Under the pieces are notes generated by a model. The model searched no databases. It was not told the DNA's origin and saw nothing but the letters and a program-made list of their open reading frames with translations. A program made the translations under genes and the position numbers. A stretch of DNA of 64,000 bases, taken from the NCBI RefSeq assembly GCF_014066305.1, contig NW_023501075.1:124001-188000 (forward strand), given 5' to 3'. Numbering within the stretch: the first letter of the stretch is position 1; each line of letters begins with the position of its first letter. This document shows positions 31,407 through 42,456 of the stretch, one piece after another. Origin of the DNA: Letharia columbiana (lineage: Eukaryota; Ascomycota; Lecanoromycetes; Lecanorales; Parmeliaceae).

Positions 31407-32997
31407 ATGTTAAGTTCATTTCCTCATTTTGCTGTGCCAGCTTCTACATTCCTCGCTCTTGCGGCGGGGAAACCTATCGACGGTGTCTTAACCTTTTAGT
31501 CTGTTGCAAAAAGGCAAGCTTCCAGCTGCACGCAACTGAACGGTAACTTCGACAGCACATGCTGGGACCAGCTGGACATTGCAAAATATCTCGGCGATCC
31601 AGCAACGGGATGGAGAGCGACGACCCCCAATTGCACCGACGGAGATTATGTAGGAGCAGTGACAAACTTTCAAACACCAGACACAAACTGCTGCAGGCCA
31701 GATGAACCCTGGTCAACGTGTTTTCTGCGCCGAGCAGCGGCAACAGTCAATCTGGAGGATTGTACCAGCAACAACACCACTGGAGGAATTGGCGCACCAC
31801 TTGCTTCCTGTGATTGGACGCAGCCAATTCAGTTGTTACCGTTCCTGTCTCCAAGCATTGCGCCTCAGGCCACATGCTGTGAGCAACATACTGGCCATCA
31901 ATGCGTTCTTTACCAATTACTATACTGGTCAGTCATAGATCGTTCAAATATGCATAATCACTAATTCGTTGCTTTTGACTAATCCTGATTTAGCCCTTCA
32001 ATCAACATCGACGCAAAGTTCGACACTCTCAACTATCGTGACAACAAGTGGAGACGCAAAGATCAACTTGGGGGCTCTCTCGACAGCCTTTACTGCCGGG
32101 CTGCCATTCTGGGGTGTAGGCAGTGTCCGATCTAGCCTTCATCGATCACCTTACTGACTTTCCTCTCAAGACTGCTGCTGCAGGAGCTTCTATGCAGCCA
32201 TCAACAAATGTCTCAAATCCAGCGAACATAGCTATTCAAGCCTTCACAAAAAGTCTGCGTCACGCGCCTGGGGTTAGCTCTGCAATGTGGCCCTCAACCA
32301 CGAACAGCACCCAACTCGCCGAGTGTCGCAAGCGAGCTTGCCGTCCGCATCCGCCATTAATTCGATTTCTGGAAGCAGGTCTCCAGCTGATCATGAGCGA
32401 TGTCCCAACATTCATCACATTCGCTGGCGCCGGCCTCTTCTCCGGTGAGACTGGTATTGAAATAATTCCCCCTAACGTCACCAATCCTGACCAATTCCCC
32501 CCCTCGACGCCGCGGCCAACACCTACGCTTTGTCTGAGGTTCTGTCAAAACACAACTTCACCGCAACAGCCCTCGCCACATCTACTCTAGCGGCCTTCCA
32601 GCTAGAGAGAACCTGCAGTCCCAAAGGTACTGTGTGTCATTCAAGCGTGTCTACGGGCGGAGAATCGGAGACCTTCTACTGGAGCTCCGTCCCGCAGCGT
32701 CAATATCAGGTCTCTTCCGCTGGAACGCCCGCTGCCAACGGTACGACGGATCCCTCCGCTGCTTTGACGCTTTACAAAAACCTTCAGGGACTGAGTTTGC
32801 CGGTGCTGTTTGATGGTGCTTATGACTGCACGCTTGAGGGCAAGGCTGGAGGGTCCTCGGTGGTCAACGTCAATGCGGATGGAACCCTTGATGTATCTTG
32901 TCTTTCAGTACTGCCGATGTATCTGCCGAAGAATACTGCGTGTCCTCATGGGGCGGTGATAGTGAATAGGAATTATCCGTTTAAGTATGAGAGGTAA
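31407..32997 (+). pseudogene. Secreted conserved protein of unknown function, broken
   Basis: The ATG at 31407 starts a hydrophobic leader (MLSSFPHFAVPASTFLALAA), then an in-frame TAG at 31497 (from CAG by one C-to-T change), then VAKRQ, a Kex2-type processing site. The mature part begins SSCTQLNGNFDSTCWDQLDI and carries many cysteines (NTNCCRPDEPWSTCF). Frame changes occur near 31870 (continuing AINAFFTNYYTG), near 32125 and near 32510. A plausible intron (GTCAGT at about 31926, branch GACTAAT, AG at about 31993) separates two blocks. The last block (LSEVLSKHNFTATALATSTL, SVLPMYLPKNTACPHGAVIV) runs to 32997. I recognise it as a fungal extracellular protein type but cannot name a reaction. 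The leader stop plus several frame changes make it a pseudogene. Confidence 0.7.
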
Positions 32998-33205
32998 AGA
33001 ATGGAAAAAAGGCAATTTCGGGGATGTATTCTGGCATTGTATTCAAAGGATCTTCGCGCATCTGTAAATATAAGAGAAAGCTATTTGAAATCGTACACTC
33101 TGCCCAGTCCGCCTTCTCCACGGAAATCGTGCTACGCATTTACCTCGCTAGTGTCGAGGTAGCCAGTTAAGTGCGTGGCACGATTATTAGCATCCTCACC
33201 AAGAG

Positions 33206-33515
33206 TAGTAGTGAATAGCTTCATCTTCTCTCTTTTAACCTTTTCACCACTCGTAGCAAGTAAAGTTCCTATACACCTTGCTTTAGTTTTTTTGCTTAAA
33301 AATATCGTAATATCTCTTTCTTCGCCCACAATATCTATTGGCCTCTCCTCCTTCCTTTGCTATAGAATCGTAATCTATCTACGTTGGCTGGGAGCTATAT
33401 GGAATCATCGAGAAGAAACACCAAGAAATGGCTAAGCGAGGTATACAGAAGCTTCACTTGTTACGAAGGTAGTAATAAAATTACGATATTGGAGAAGATG
33501 AAGCTATTCACTACT
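33206..33515. repeat. Inverted-repeat element upstream of the zinc-cluster regulator
   Basis: AGTAGTGAATAGCTTCATCT at 33207 recurs as its reverse complement ending at 33515, with 24 bases perfectly inverted. Similarity continues inward, diverged, for about 30 more bases (CTTGCTACGAG and CTTGTTACGAA). The roughly 310-base unit looks like a small foldback or MITE insertion. It lies only about 150 bases before the predicted start codon, so it may supply part of the promoter or 5' leader. Confidence 0.7.
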
Positions 33516-33660
33516 GTTCTTGAAGGGGTGTGTGCGATTTTCTCAGCGCCAAGGATTCCGGACCTTTGTGCATACGCTAAATCCCCCACCATGGTCGCCC
33601 TCTCAAATCACCGACTTCGGAGCGCTGTCTCAACTAAGTCCCCCTTGCTTCTCCGGTCCC

Positions 33661-36121
33661 ATGAACCCGCTGCCCGCCGCTGCATTGCCTCGTCCACAGA
33701 GCAGTGCTGGCAGTGTTGGCAATACTGCTCCCACAAGTACAGCCGCCAGCCCCACCGGTGTCAAAGGGAAACGCAGCAGGAAGAGAGAGAGTTCGAGCGC
33801 GAGTGAGCAGGATGAATATGAGGGCAGTTTTGGGGATAAGAGGAGACAACCCGGAGTGAAGAGGGCGTGTAATGAATGCCGGCAGCAGAAGGTGGGTTTG
33901 GCATTGGTCGTGCGCAGAGAAGGTTACACAGCTGATGAGTCAACGATCAGCTACGGTGCGACGTTGTTACGGAACCGTTGTACACGACATGCACACGATG
34001 TCAGCGCCTAAACCTGGAGTGCAAGATCGAGTCCAACTTCAAAAGAGTAGGAAAGCGGAGCAAAAATGCAGAGATGGAGCGAGAAATCGTGGAGTTGAGA
34101 AGGCAGCTAGGCCTCCAACAGACCTCACCACCTACGACTGGACCTACGATCAAGGCTGCATTGAGTACTTCTGTTAGCCCTACTATATCCCACCTACCTG
34201 CACATCTGGATCAGTATATGGGCTCCGAGGAGGCTGTGGCATCTTTGATGGACTTGAGATCTGGACTTGAGGGTGGATCCTTTTTAAGGAGTCCAAATGC
34301 CCAGCTGCTGCTTACCAGACGGATTGGGGATATTGTTCTTACCCACGACCAGGTGCAGGAATTGTTCCAGTAGTATGTGATAGTCCAGACCCTACATGAA
34401 ACTCGTCTGACAGGATAACCAGCTTCTTTACGTTCCACCATCCTTTTATACCCTTCCTCGATCCAACAAGGCCCCCAGACGAATACCACCAATCATCCCC
34501 TTTGCTATTCTGGGTCATCGTCAGCGTAGCGACTCGTCGATACGACCTCTCTCTTCTGACGGCGTTGGCTGGTCCACTATCTGAACTACTTTGGAAGACG
34601 CTTGCAGAAGTTCCCCAAAACTACATTGTTGTGAAAGCATTATGTATTCTCTGCACGTGGCCTCTACCAATAAGCAGCACTTCTTCAGACCCGACATTCA
34701 TGCTCTCCGGATTGATGATGCAAATCGCAATGCAGATTGGCCTGCACCGACCCTCTCATGCCCAAGACTTTACCAAATTCAAGGTTGAATTGCGGGAAGA
34801 GGAGTTAAGGGATCGTGTACGGACATGGGCTACTTGCAATGCTGTCGCACAGCGGTAAGTCTTACCATCGTGCATTCCACCCGCCTACAGAAGCTGAACC
34901 TCAAAAGAGTCGCTACTGGCTACGGTCAACCTCCAACAACGTTCTTTGACTGGACGCTTGCTCCTTCAGGGGCACACGAACCTAGCTTTAGACTTTCTGA
35001 TGACGTCTATGGACGATTGTTGATTGAAACGTTTAGCAACAAAGTTACAAAGGCGCTGTACAGCAATCGTTTAGACCCTGTAGGGTTGGTCAGTGACAAC
35101 GAGCGATGGACGCATACCACTTTCCTTGCTAGAGATTACGAGGATCTGGAGCAAAAGCTGCAGCTTCATGGTTCTTGTACGTGCATCTTTTGCGACCCCA
35201 ACTTTCGCCCTTTGTGGCCACCTTTTTCGTGTCTTCAGATCGCCTCGACCCTGGCACCAGCCTCCAAGAATTCTAACACTTTGGCAGTCTCTACAGTCTA
35301 TCTCCGCGCCGCCAACCTTCATCTCCGTCTCTCAGCCTTCTTCGACTCCCCATCCTCAAACGGTTACCACATGGACCTCTTCGCCTTGTGGCGCTCGACG
35401 ACCTTGTTCCTTGAAGCGGCCTTCAACGTCAACACAGCCGCGGGCAACGTACTCATTTACTCTACCAATTACATCCTCCAAATGATTATTGCCGGTGGCT
35501 TCTCGCTGTTGAAGCTAATGAACAGCTTCTTCGCCAGTCACGTCGACATCGAATACGGCAGAAACTTATTCAACCGCACCATTCAAGCAATCCGATCCAT
35601 CAGTGTTTTCCCAAATGATCTGCCAAACAGATTAGCTGAGGTCTTGGCACAGCTCTGGAGAAGCAGCGGAGCTGGCTCGAGACGAGCGGTCGCGACCAAT
35701 GACAGCACTGACAGCTCATTGCAACTCAAAGTCAAATGCCGTATGAGCATGAGCCTGGTTTTCGACTCCGTCTGGCGATGGCGGGAGGAATTCCAAGCCC
35801 AAGGTCGCGGTAACCTCGAATGTATGCCCATTCTTCCTTTCCCTGTCTACAAGTACTCGTCAATCGCTGACAATGTCCCCAGCCGCGCTCAGAAACCCAA
35901 CCAATCCCGACTCCGCCGTCGAATCCTCCGCCACCTCCCTCGCAGACAACGGTCTCGCCCCCTCAGCCCTGGTCGGCGGTACCCTCACCCCTTCGGATGG
36001 CTTCGGTGGGGAATCCAATTACGAGGTCTTTGACCCCTTGAATTGGATGTTGGATGGGCTTGTAGACCTTCCATATGACCTTCCAATGGGCCCGGACTTG
36101 GAGGTTCAGGGCTTGACGTAG
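33661..36121 (+). CDS. Leu3-like Zn(II)2Cys6 transcription factor
   Basis: Predicted exons 33661-33891, 33951-34372, 34423-34854, 34908-35821 and 35883-36121 join in frame to 745 residues. The zinc cluster spans the first intron: CNECRQQK then LRCDVV..TTCTRCQRLNLEC, with Cys 70, 73, 80, 91, 94 and 101 (spacing 2-6-10-2-6). It is followed by the basic linker FKRVGKRSKNAEMEREIVEL, which starts a coiled-coil dimerisation helix, a pattern seen in Leu3/War1-type regulators. The middle region has the usual fungal regulator fold (FFTFHHPFIPFLDP, LSGLMMQIAMQIGLHRP). The C-terminus is acidic and Pro-rich (DPLNWMLDGLVDLPYDLP), probably an activation domain. An additional in-frame intron at 35177-35287 or -35296 is possible. 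The start at 33661 is chosen as the first ATG near the conserved part; the same frame also has an ATG-free extension to 33520. The target pathway is not proven. Confidence 0.85.
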
Positions 36122-36368
36122 ACAGATTGATGAGATGATGCCTTATGAGTCACGAGAGCATAGACACAAATTCATCATTTTGGATCCTTTCTCCGGTTCC
36201 GGACCATTCAATGTGTGATATTTGGGGTATCTCCCCCAACAACGAAGTATTCCTCGGTTTACACTCAACTAAACAACGTGCCATTTCGTGTCATGTTCGG
36301 GGTATCTTCCCCTGCATCTCGCTAAATCACACCCAATCCTCCCCCTCCAGCCCCCCCCCTTTCTCCGG

Positions 36369-37793
36369 CTACTTCCCCCCCTCCTCGCCCTCTCCGCCTT
36401 CCTCCTTCCCCTTCGCCTTGGCCACCGTACTCCCCTTCGGCGCACCTCCATGGCGCCCATTCGTCCCGTTCGCCTGGCGCTTCGCCCACATCAGTCTCGC
36501 GGCCGCCGCTCTCACGGGATCCTTGCCCTCCGTCTCCTCCTTCGGCTCCGTCTTGATGAGTGGCTTTGGGGCGGCTTTGGCGGGTCGTTCCCGCTTCTTC
36601 GGTTCGATCTGAGGGGCTGCGGAGGTTTCTTTGGCCTCCGGTTCGATGGTGCGAGCGGTACGGACCCAGTCCGGTGGCGTGAATGAGCGGGCGCGCGTGT
36701 CCTGCTTTTTGGCAGCTGGCTGGTCTACTGCCGGTACATTGGTAGCGTCGTTCTCTGGCTCGCGGGCGCGTTTGGTGGACTTTTGGGGGGCGGTTACCGC
36801 TGCGTCGATGTCGTCAATGACGCGTGGCTTGCGGATACGCTTGCCTTCGACGGGCTGCATGGGCTCGTTCATGTCGATATGGAGCTCGTTGCGGGGTCTG
36901 CGGCCATTGAAAGGTGGCTTGTTGATGGGGTTGGTGGCACGTGGTCTGGTTGTGTTTCGGGGGTTGTTACCCGTCGTTTGGGTGATGTTGGGGGTAGGCT
37001 GCCCTGGAGAGTCGTATTCGTCGGGATCTTCGACTTTGCGTGGGTTGGCTTTGCGCTTCTCTTTCCTGTTGTGAGGGAATCTGCGCATGCGAGTGATTTC
37101 GGTCTCGAGGGCCATGTACTCCTCTTGCCATTTCACCATGGCTTGCTGAGCATTCAATGCTGCATCGTAGAGGGCATCATCCGAGAGGGATTCGTAGTTT
37201 GCGAGGGACGAGATGAGCTGTATGGCGTCTGGTGATGGGGAACGAACCGGAGATTGAGCCGGAGAAGAGGGGACGCTGTTGTTTCCAGCGGAGAGAGCAG
37301 GGGTAACAAGACGAGTCTTTGATCCAATATTTGGGCTAGCAGCCGGTCCAGCGGTCGTGGTAGGAGTAACAGGACAAGCAATGGCGCCAATCGACGGGCC
37401 AGTAGCCGGTCCAGCGGTCGTGGTAGGAGTAACAGGACAAGCAATGGCGCCAATCGACGGGCCAGTAGCCGGTCCATTGTTGGCAGGAGAAGGGGTAGCA
37501 GGACGAGTATCTGCTCCAACCAACCGGGAAGCAGCCTGTCCAGTGGTAGCAGTATAAGGACTGTCGTAAGGAGACGTAGCTGGATTCAACGGGGAACCAG
37601 CCGGTCGAATAGCACCACCAAAGCGGCCAACAGGAGCGACTTTAGCCAGATGCTGGACGTATTGAGACGACGTGAGGCCGAAACGGTAGGGACTGTCAGG
37701 ACCAGCCTGGCCGGCGATGTAGGCTTGGTATGACTGCATTTGTCAGAGAGATGGGAACGCAGCCGGAAGAACGAGACTTACATCGGGGTCCAT
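36369..37793 (-). CDS. Pro/Ser-rich basic protein, 458 residues, function unknown, with 4-codon first exon
   Basis: Exon 1 (37793-37782) encodes only MDPD. The intron has GTAAGT and ATGCAG ends, and exon 2 is 37733-36369. Joining gives MDPD-SYQAYIAGQAGPDSPYRF. The N-terminal third is Pro/Ala/Thr-rich with two perfect 21-residue tandem repeats. A helix follows (DDALYDAALNAQQAMVKWQE), then a long basic, probably disordered and likely nuclear tail (NRKEKRKANPRKV, RARSFTPPDWVRTA, KAKGKEEGGEGEE). No enzyme domain is recognised. It is divergently arranged with MTC1, about 470 bases apart, so the two may share a promoter. Confidence 0.75.
37341..37466 (-). repeat. Perfect 63-bp coding tandem duplication
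   Basis: Two identical 63-base units (37341-37403 and 37404-37466), followed by the first bases of a third. They encode ATGPSIGAIACPVTPTTTAG-type repeats inside the Pro-rich region. The length is a multiple of three, so copy-number change keeps the frame. Confidence 0.9.
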
Positions 37794-38263
37794 GATAGCT
37801 TTGAGAGCAAAAGAAGCTTGCTGAAAATGGGGAAAAGGGGGTATTCTTGTAGAAACAACGGGTACCAGACCTCGGAGATGATGCAATAGTACGAGAAGTA
37901 GCCAAAGTAAAGGAGGAAGATGCTTGTAGAAAATGTCTGCGTACAGCAATGTAACGTTGTGGATGATGTAGAATGAGAAATTTGGAAGAGATTCGGACAC
38001 CTACTTATACCCCATTCAGAGGCGAGTGGCTGGTCAATTCGCCAGGATGGATGGACAATAGCCATCTTTACAATACAGTCAATAGACATTATTTAATTAT
38101 TTAACCGGTCAATGATATTATTGTGGTGTTGTTCAATTCACTTCCATCAATCTTTCAAAAGAGCAACACTAGCCGAGGACCCTGGCCCAATCCCGAGCAA
38201 CCAACTAGCATCATCCACTTCACTTCACTTCCACCCATTGTACGAATTTGAAAACCTGCAATC
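37794..38263. promoter_or_regulatory. Divergent promoter region between the 458-residue gene and MTC1
   Basis: The two genes start on opposite strands 470 bases apart, so this segment must hold both promoters. The MTC1 side has a pyrimidine-rich leader (CATCCACTTCACTTCACTTC), common before fungal housekeeping start codons. No specific binding site is claimed. Confidence 0.5.
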
Positions 38264-39824
38264 ATGTCGAAGAAAGAGAAGCTGACGGATGAAGAGCTTT
38301 TCGCTCAATTCGAGGGGTTGGAGGGCGATGGCACCGCAGTCCAAGCCCCCAAACCAGCAACAGACGGCCAGCAAACAGATGCAGATCTCCTCGAAGAACT
38401 AGGCATACCAGAGAGACCAAAGCCCAGCAGTCGCCCACATACGCCTCGGCCACAGAGTACATCAACAGCATCGGGAACGAGGTCGTCTCCTAAGCTTACT
38501 CGAGCAGCTACACCTAGCTCTACCGATGGCGCGCGGTCCAGTGAGGAGAAAGCACGTCTACGCAAGTCGGGAGACAGTACCCGATCTTTCCATAACAGCT
38601 TTACCCCGGCGAGCAGTGGAGAAGGGGAGAGTGAACCCGAGAAGTCTGCCTCTTTTGTGCCAGAAGCAGTGCAGGCGCAGAGCTCGGGTGGAGGATGGTG
38701 GGGAAGCGTGTTCTCTACGGCGAGCGCTGCTGTGAAGCAGGCTGAAGCGTTGGCAAAGGAAATCAGGCAGAACGAGGAGGCTCAGCGGTGGGCAGAGCAG
38801 GTCAAGGGCAATGTGGGTGCTTTACGCGGTCTAGGTACGCTCTTCCAATGTTCCTCTAGCTGTCATCTTGAGATTGACATTGATTCTAGGCGGCGAACTT
38901 CGCTCTCGCGCCCTTCCAACTTTCTCAAACATCTTGCACACCCTCGCTCCACCTATCTCCTCGCATGAGCGTCTACAAATCCACATCACCCACGACATCG
39001 TCGGCTATCCTTCACTCGATCCCCTAATTTATTCTACCTTCTCCCGCGTCATGGCACAAGTCGAGGGCGGCGATCTCATGGTCATCCAGCGGGGGCAAGA
39101 ATCCACTCAGAGGCGCGGCGAGGATGCGGGTTTCACAGGCTCAAGCAGCAGTGGCTGGAGCGATGGGCCCTGGTGGAGGCAAGCGACCGAAGCTAGAAAC
39201 TTGGGAGCCGTCAAGGGACTTGTAGAGGGAACCAAGCTCTCGAAAGTCAGCGCCGAGTCTTACGCAACTGACTACTTTGCGCCACGCGGTGGGTTGGAGG
39301 AAGCGGCCAAGCAGGCTACGGAGGTCCTGAGTGAAAGCAACCCAGTCCGCAGCAGCGACATTTTCCTTGCCATCCAAGCCATCAGCCAGACCTCGCCCGA
39401 AGACTTCTTAGGCGGTCCAAAGTCTCAGCCAAAGGGTGAGGAAGGTGCTGTCGAGCCAGAAGAGGATGACGAGCTAATCTCCTTTGCTATCTACCTCCAC
39501 GATCCTATCCACGGCATCACATTCAACACCGTCACACAAACGCTGCCACAGAAATGGACCGAGTGGCTTGACGCGTCCGCAACTTCCGAATCAGCCGAGT
39601 CAGGCTTACCCGACGAGATTGCGGAGATTGTGAATTCAGGTGGCGTAGATCCGAGAGAGTGGGTTGCGGAGTGGGTTGAAGAAGTGCTTTCCCTGGGCGT
39701 GGGCGTTGTTGCGCAGAGGTACGTCGCTAGGAGGATGGGTGTAGGTCTAGGTGGTATCGGAAAGGGAAAGGCGAGACAGGAGGCGTTGGAGTCGGGTGGT
39801 GGAGAGGCGGCGAGGGCCGTTTGA
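38264..39824 (+). CDS. MTC1 (maintenance of telomere capping protein 1) orthologue
   Basis: Exons 38264-38834 and 38890-39824, joined by a 55-base intron (GTACGC..TTCTAG), give 501 residues. The N-terminus MSKKEKLTDEELFAQFEGLE starts a Ser/Pro-rich disordered half, followed by the conserved GGGWWGSVFSTASAAVKQAE amphipathic segment. After the intron come the globular blocks LQIHITHDIVGYPSLDPLIY, YATDYFAPRGGLEEAAKQAT, and ISFAIYLHDPIHGITFNTVT near the C-terminus, which match the Mtc1 family order. In yeast Mtc1 is a cytosolic protein linked genetically to telomere capping and to vesicle traffic; its biochemical role is not settled. The gene is intact. The next gene (UPF0390) is convergent, with stop codons about 230 bases apart. 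Confidence 0.88.
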
Positions 39825-40055
39825 TTGTCCGAGCGGACTTTTGATTGGAACTGGAAGTCTTGTGGGCGCTCGGGTGTTTTGGCGATATCCACGCGCGGAG
39901 CAGCAAGGGGTGTCTTTATCGCTCGCACTTGTACTTCTAGGCTGGCCGGCGCATCCCGTCCCTCTCGCAGAATTTCCTCGAAGTTATCCCAAGCAAACTC
40001 CCCCCCCCTCCTCCTCTGTCAACCCAACAAACACCATCTCCTTCCCCCCCCCAAT

Positions 40056-40459
40056 CTACTTCCCCCCCTTCCCCTTCCCACCCTCGATCCCCTCCCCGTC
40101 CCCAGCACCACCCCCCTTTCTCTCCTCCCTCTTCTTCTTCTTCTTCCCCCCCCCCAACATCTCCAAATGCCCCGCCCTCTCCGCCAACGCCCGCTCCGTC
40201 TTCCCCGTCAACCCGGCCGTATACTTCTACACCGTTGCGCACACACCGTCAGCCGCGCACACACTCTCCCTCTCTCCCCCCCCACTCTCTCTATCAACCG
40301 AACAACATCCGATATCTGACGTACCTTGGTGATCTTCTTCTGCGCCACCAGATTCCTCTTCTTCGGCGCGATGGCCCGTTGTCCCTTTTTGGGACCGGCG
40401 GTGGAGGGTTTGCGTGAGGAGGGCGGGGGTTTGCGGGTTTTGATGACGCCTTGTGCCAT
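40056..40459 (-). CDS. UPF0390 (DUF2462) small basic protein
   Basis: Exon 1 (40459-40325) encodes [20 protein letters not shown] and on to VAQKKITK. An intron of 98 bases (GTACGT..GTGTAG) leads to exon 2 (40226-40056), which gives [20 protein letters not shown] then [13 protein letters not shown] and a Gly/Lys-rich tail, 101 residues in all. The two conserved parts ([13 protein letters not shown] and [14 protein letters not shown]) match the UPF0390 family, small basic proteins thought to be nuclear or nucleolar. Exon 2 lies in a strongly pyrimidine-rich stretch (plus strand), which hides it in simple frame scans. The tail is longer and more repetitive than usual, perhaps from slippage in the G-rich coding strand. 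Confidence 0.82.
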
Positions 40460-41952
40460 TCTTGGGAGGGGTGGTTGGTGGGGATGGGGTGCGGAGGGAG
40501 GTCGGTGGAGGAGGTTGTGGGGGTGGAAGTTGGGGATGAATGGTTCGTGGGTTGGAGACTGCGTTTTTAAGTCCGAGATTTTCGGATTTAGCGGGTTGAA
40601 AAATTCCATGGCCGAGGGGCGCTTGTCCTGATGCCAAGAAGGTTGAGTTCTCTCTGCTGGCTTAGGTCACGCTTTTTTTCGACGTTTTTTCCAATCCTGA
40701 TGCTGGAATGGTTTTGTACCACTTCAATCAGAGGGCTGGACTCCTCCTTTCGGTTCCATGGGAATCGCGACGATGAGGTCGATCGCTTGTAAAAAAAAAT
40801 CTCTCTCTCTTTCACCTCCTTCAACAATCGAGCAGCCAGCCCCTTTATCTTCCCCCCCGCGCGGATTCATCCAAGCGTTGATCGACAACAAGCAACGTGG
40901 GACCGTGTGTCAAAGCTGTCGAATATTCCTGAAGCGTCTCCGCCTCCGTCTTATACACGCCCGCCATCTACAACAGCCCAGGGCTCTTCCAACCGCAATC
41001 CCGAGGGGGGGATAACATGTACAGCCAAACCTCGCGCGCTCTTGCAGATCCGCAGGGGTAGGATTTCGCATTGAGTCCATGCTGTTCGGAAATTGACATT
41101 TCGGCGTTCAAATCCCTATGATGGTGCGATGCAAGGTGTACTCTACGTCAAGGCCGTACGCGCCTGGCATGAGAGGGCCACTGCACCGAAGGTTGATCTA
41201 CTACGTGCCGTCCACGGCATCATTCTGCATCGATACAGCGATCAACAGGCTTTGAGTGCCGGCGGGGACTTTGGGAGTCTCGCTGGACCCCTTTCGCTTG
41301 TGATGTTGATACAGATACCCTCGTGCAGGGTCAACGGTCTGTTGTACGGAGAGTAGGCCGTTGGGGAGACGCAGCTTCTTTCGGGTTGCAGTGTGCACGT
41401 GTGGAATGAAACTGCGGTTTGCCTGTTCATGTGTCCTGTGTTTGCAAGTGGAGTTTTATTTTGAATACTCTATTACGTTGCGGGGGTTTTGTGCCACGAG
41501 GTGAGGAGTGTTGTTGGTTGGAAGGATGATGGCTCTTGCGCGTGGTGAAACGAGCAGTGAGAGTTGTGAAGGAGGGTTGGGTGTGTTCCGGTGTGGTGAT
41601 TGTAAGGGGAACAGAATCTTTCTCCTCATTCTTGCATTGTCAATGAATTGTCTAATGTAGCACAAGTACTGAATCTGTTATACGTTGGGCTTTGTTCCTT
41701 TCGTGTGTTTGGCTGTCTCTTGAGCCCAACATCACACTGACAATACTGTATCGGAGTCGTTACATCTCCCTTTCTTCCTTGTCCGCATATAAACAACCTC
41801 ATCTCAAAACCATGTCCCTCAACTCATCTTTCCAGTCCCATTTTAATACATAGAATCGTTTCAGTCGTCAACAAGAACCCTTCCGTCCTTCCTCCTTTGA
41901 CAAACATACATCCCTCACCCCCATCCACTCCCTCTCACCCGCAGCTACCCAC
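40460..41952. other. Intergenic, no gene supported
   Basis: About 1.5 kb between two minus-strand genes. Reading frames are under 90 codons and lack motifs. The 3' part (41800-41950) is pyrimidine-rich and belongs to the 3' flank of the 167-residue gene. Confidence 0.45.
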
Positions 41953-42285
41953 TCACAACTTCTCCCCCTTCTCCTCCCCCTTCCCCACCAACTTCTTCAA
42001 AAACCTCCTCTTCCCCCCCACCTTCTTCTCCTTCCCCCCACCATCATCCTTCCACACCCTCCTCTGCCCCTCCCCCTTATAACTCGAATACATACTCGCG
42101 TTCTCATCGAACCCAATCGCCTCCAGCCCCCTCGCGCTGTGCTTCAGCTGCGGCGGCCTACCAGTCTCATCAGCCTGGTACGGCAGTATGCCCGACGCTT
42201 TGAGGTTGTTGACGAGGAGTTGTGACCGGACGCGGTGCGGGGTGATTGCGTACGTTTTGTCCAATAGCGGGTCTTGCATCACGCT

Positions 42286-42316
<31 letters not shown>

Positions 42317-42456
42317 CTGTCGTTTTTCGGGAGCAGTTCTTGAGAGTCGTGATGCGAGGAGGTGGAGGGGTTGATCCGGGAGCCGTCGGCGTTGAAGGTG
42401 CGGAGGTTGGATGGGCAGGCGGTGTGCGGGGTGTAGACGGAGGCGTGGACGGACAT
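41953..42456 (-). CDS. Small basic hypothetical protein, 167 residues
   Basis: A single open frame from the ATG at 42456 (MSVHASVYTPHTACPSNLRT); the frame extends upstream without a usable ATG. It has an Asn homopolymer (NNNNININN), a central block LLDKTYAITPHRVRSQLLVN then GILPYQADETGRPP, and a Lys/Gly-rich C-terminus ending RRFLKKLVGKGEEKGEKL. No signal peptide or membrane segment is visible. Codon order and the conserved-looking middle support coding, but I recognise no family. Confidence 0.6.

Noticed and set aside
39937..40242. 101-codon Gly/Glu-rich minus-strand frame
   Set aside because: It overlaps exon 2 of the UPF0390 gene in another frame; composition is driven by the G-rich strand.
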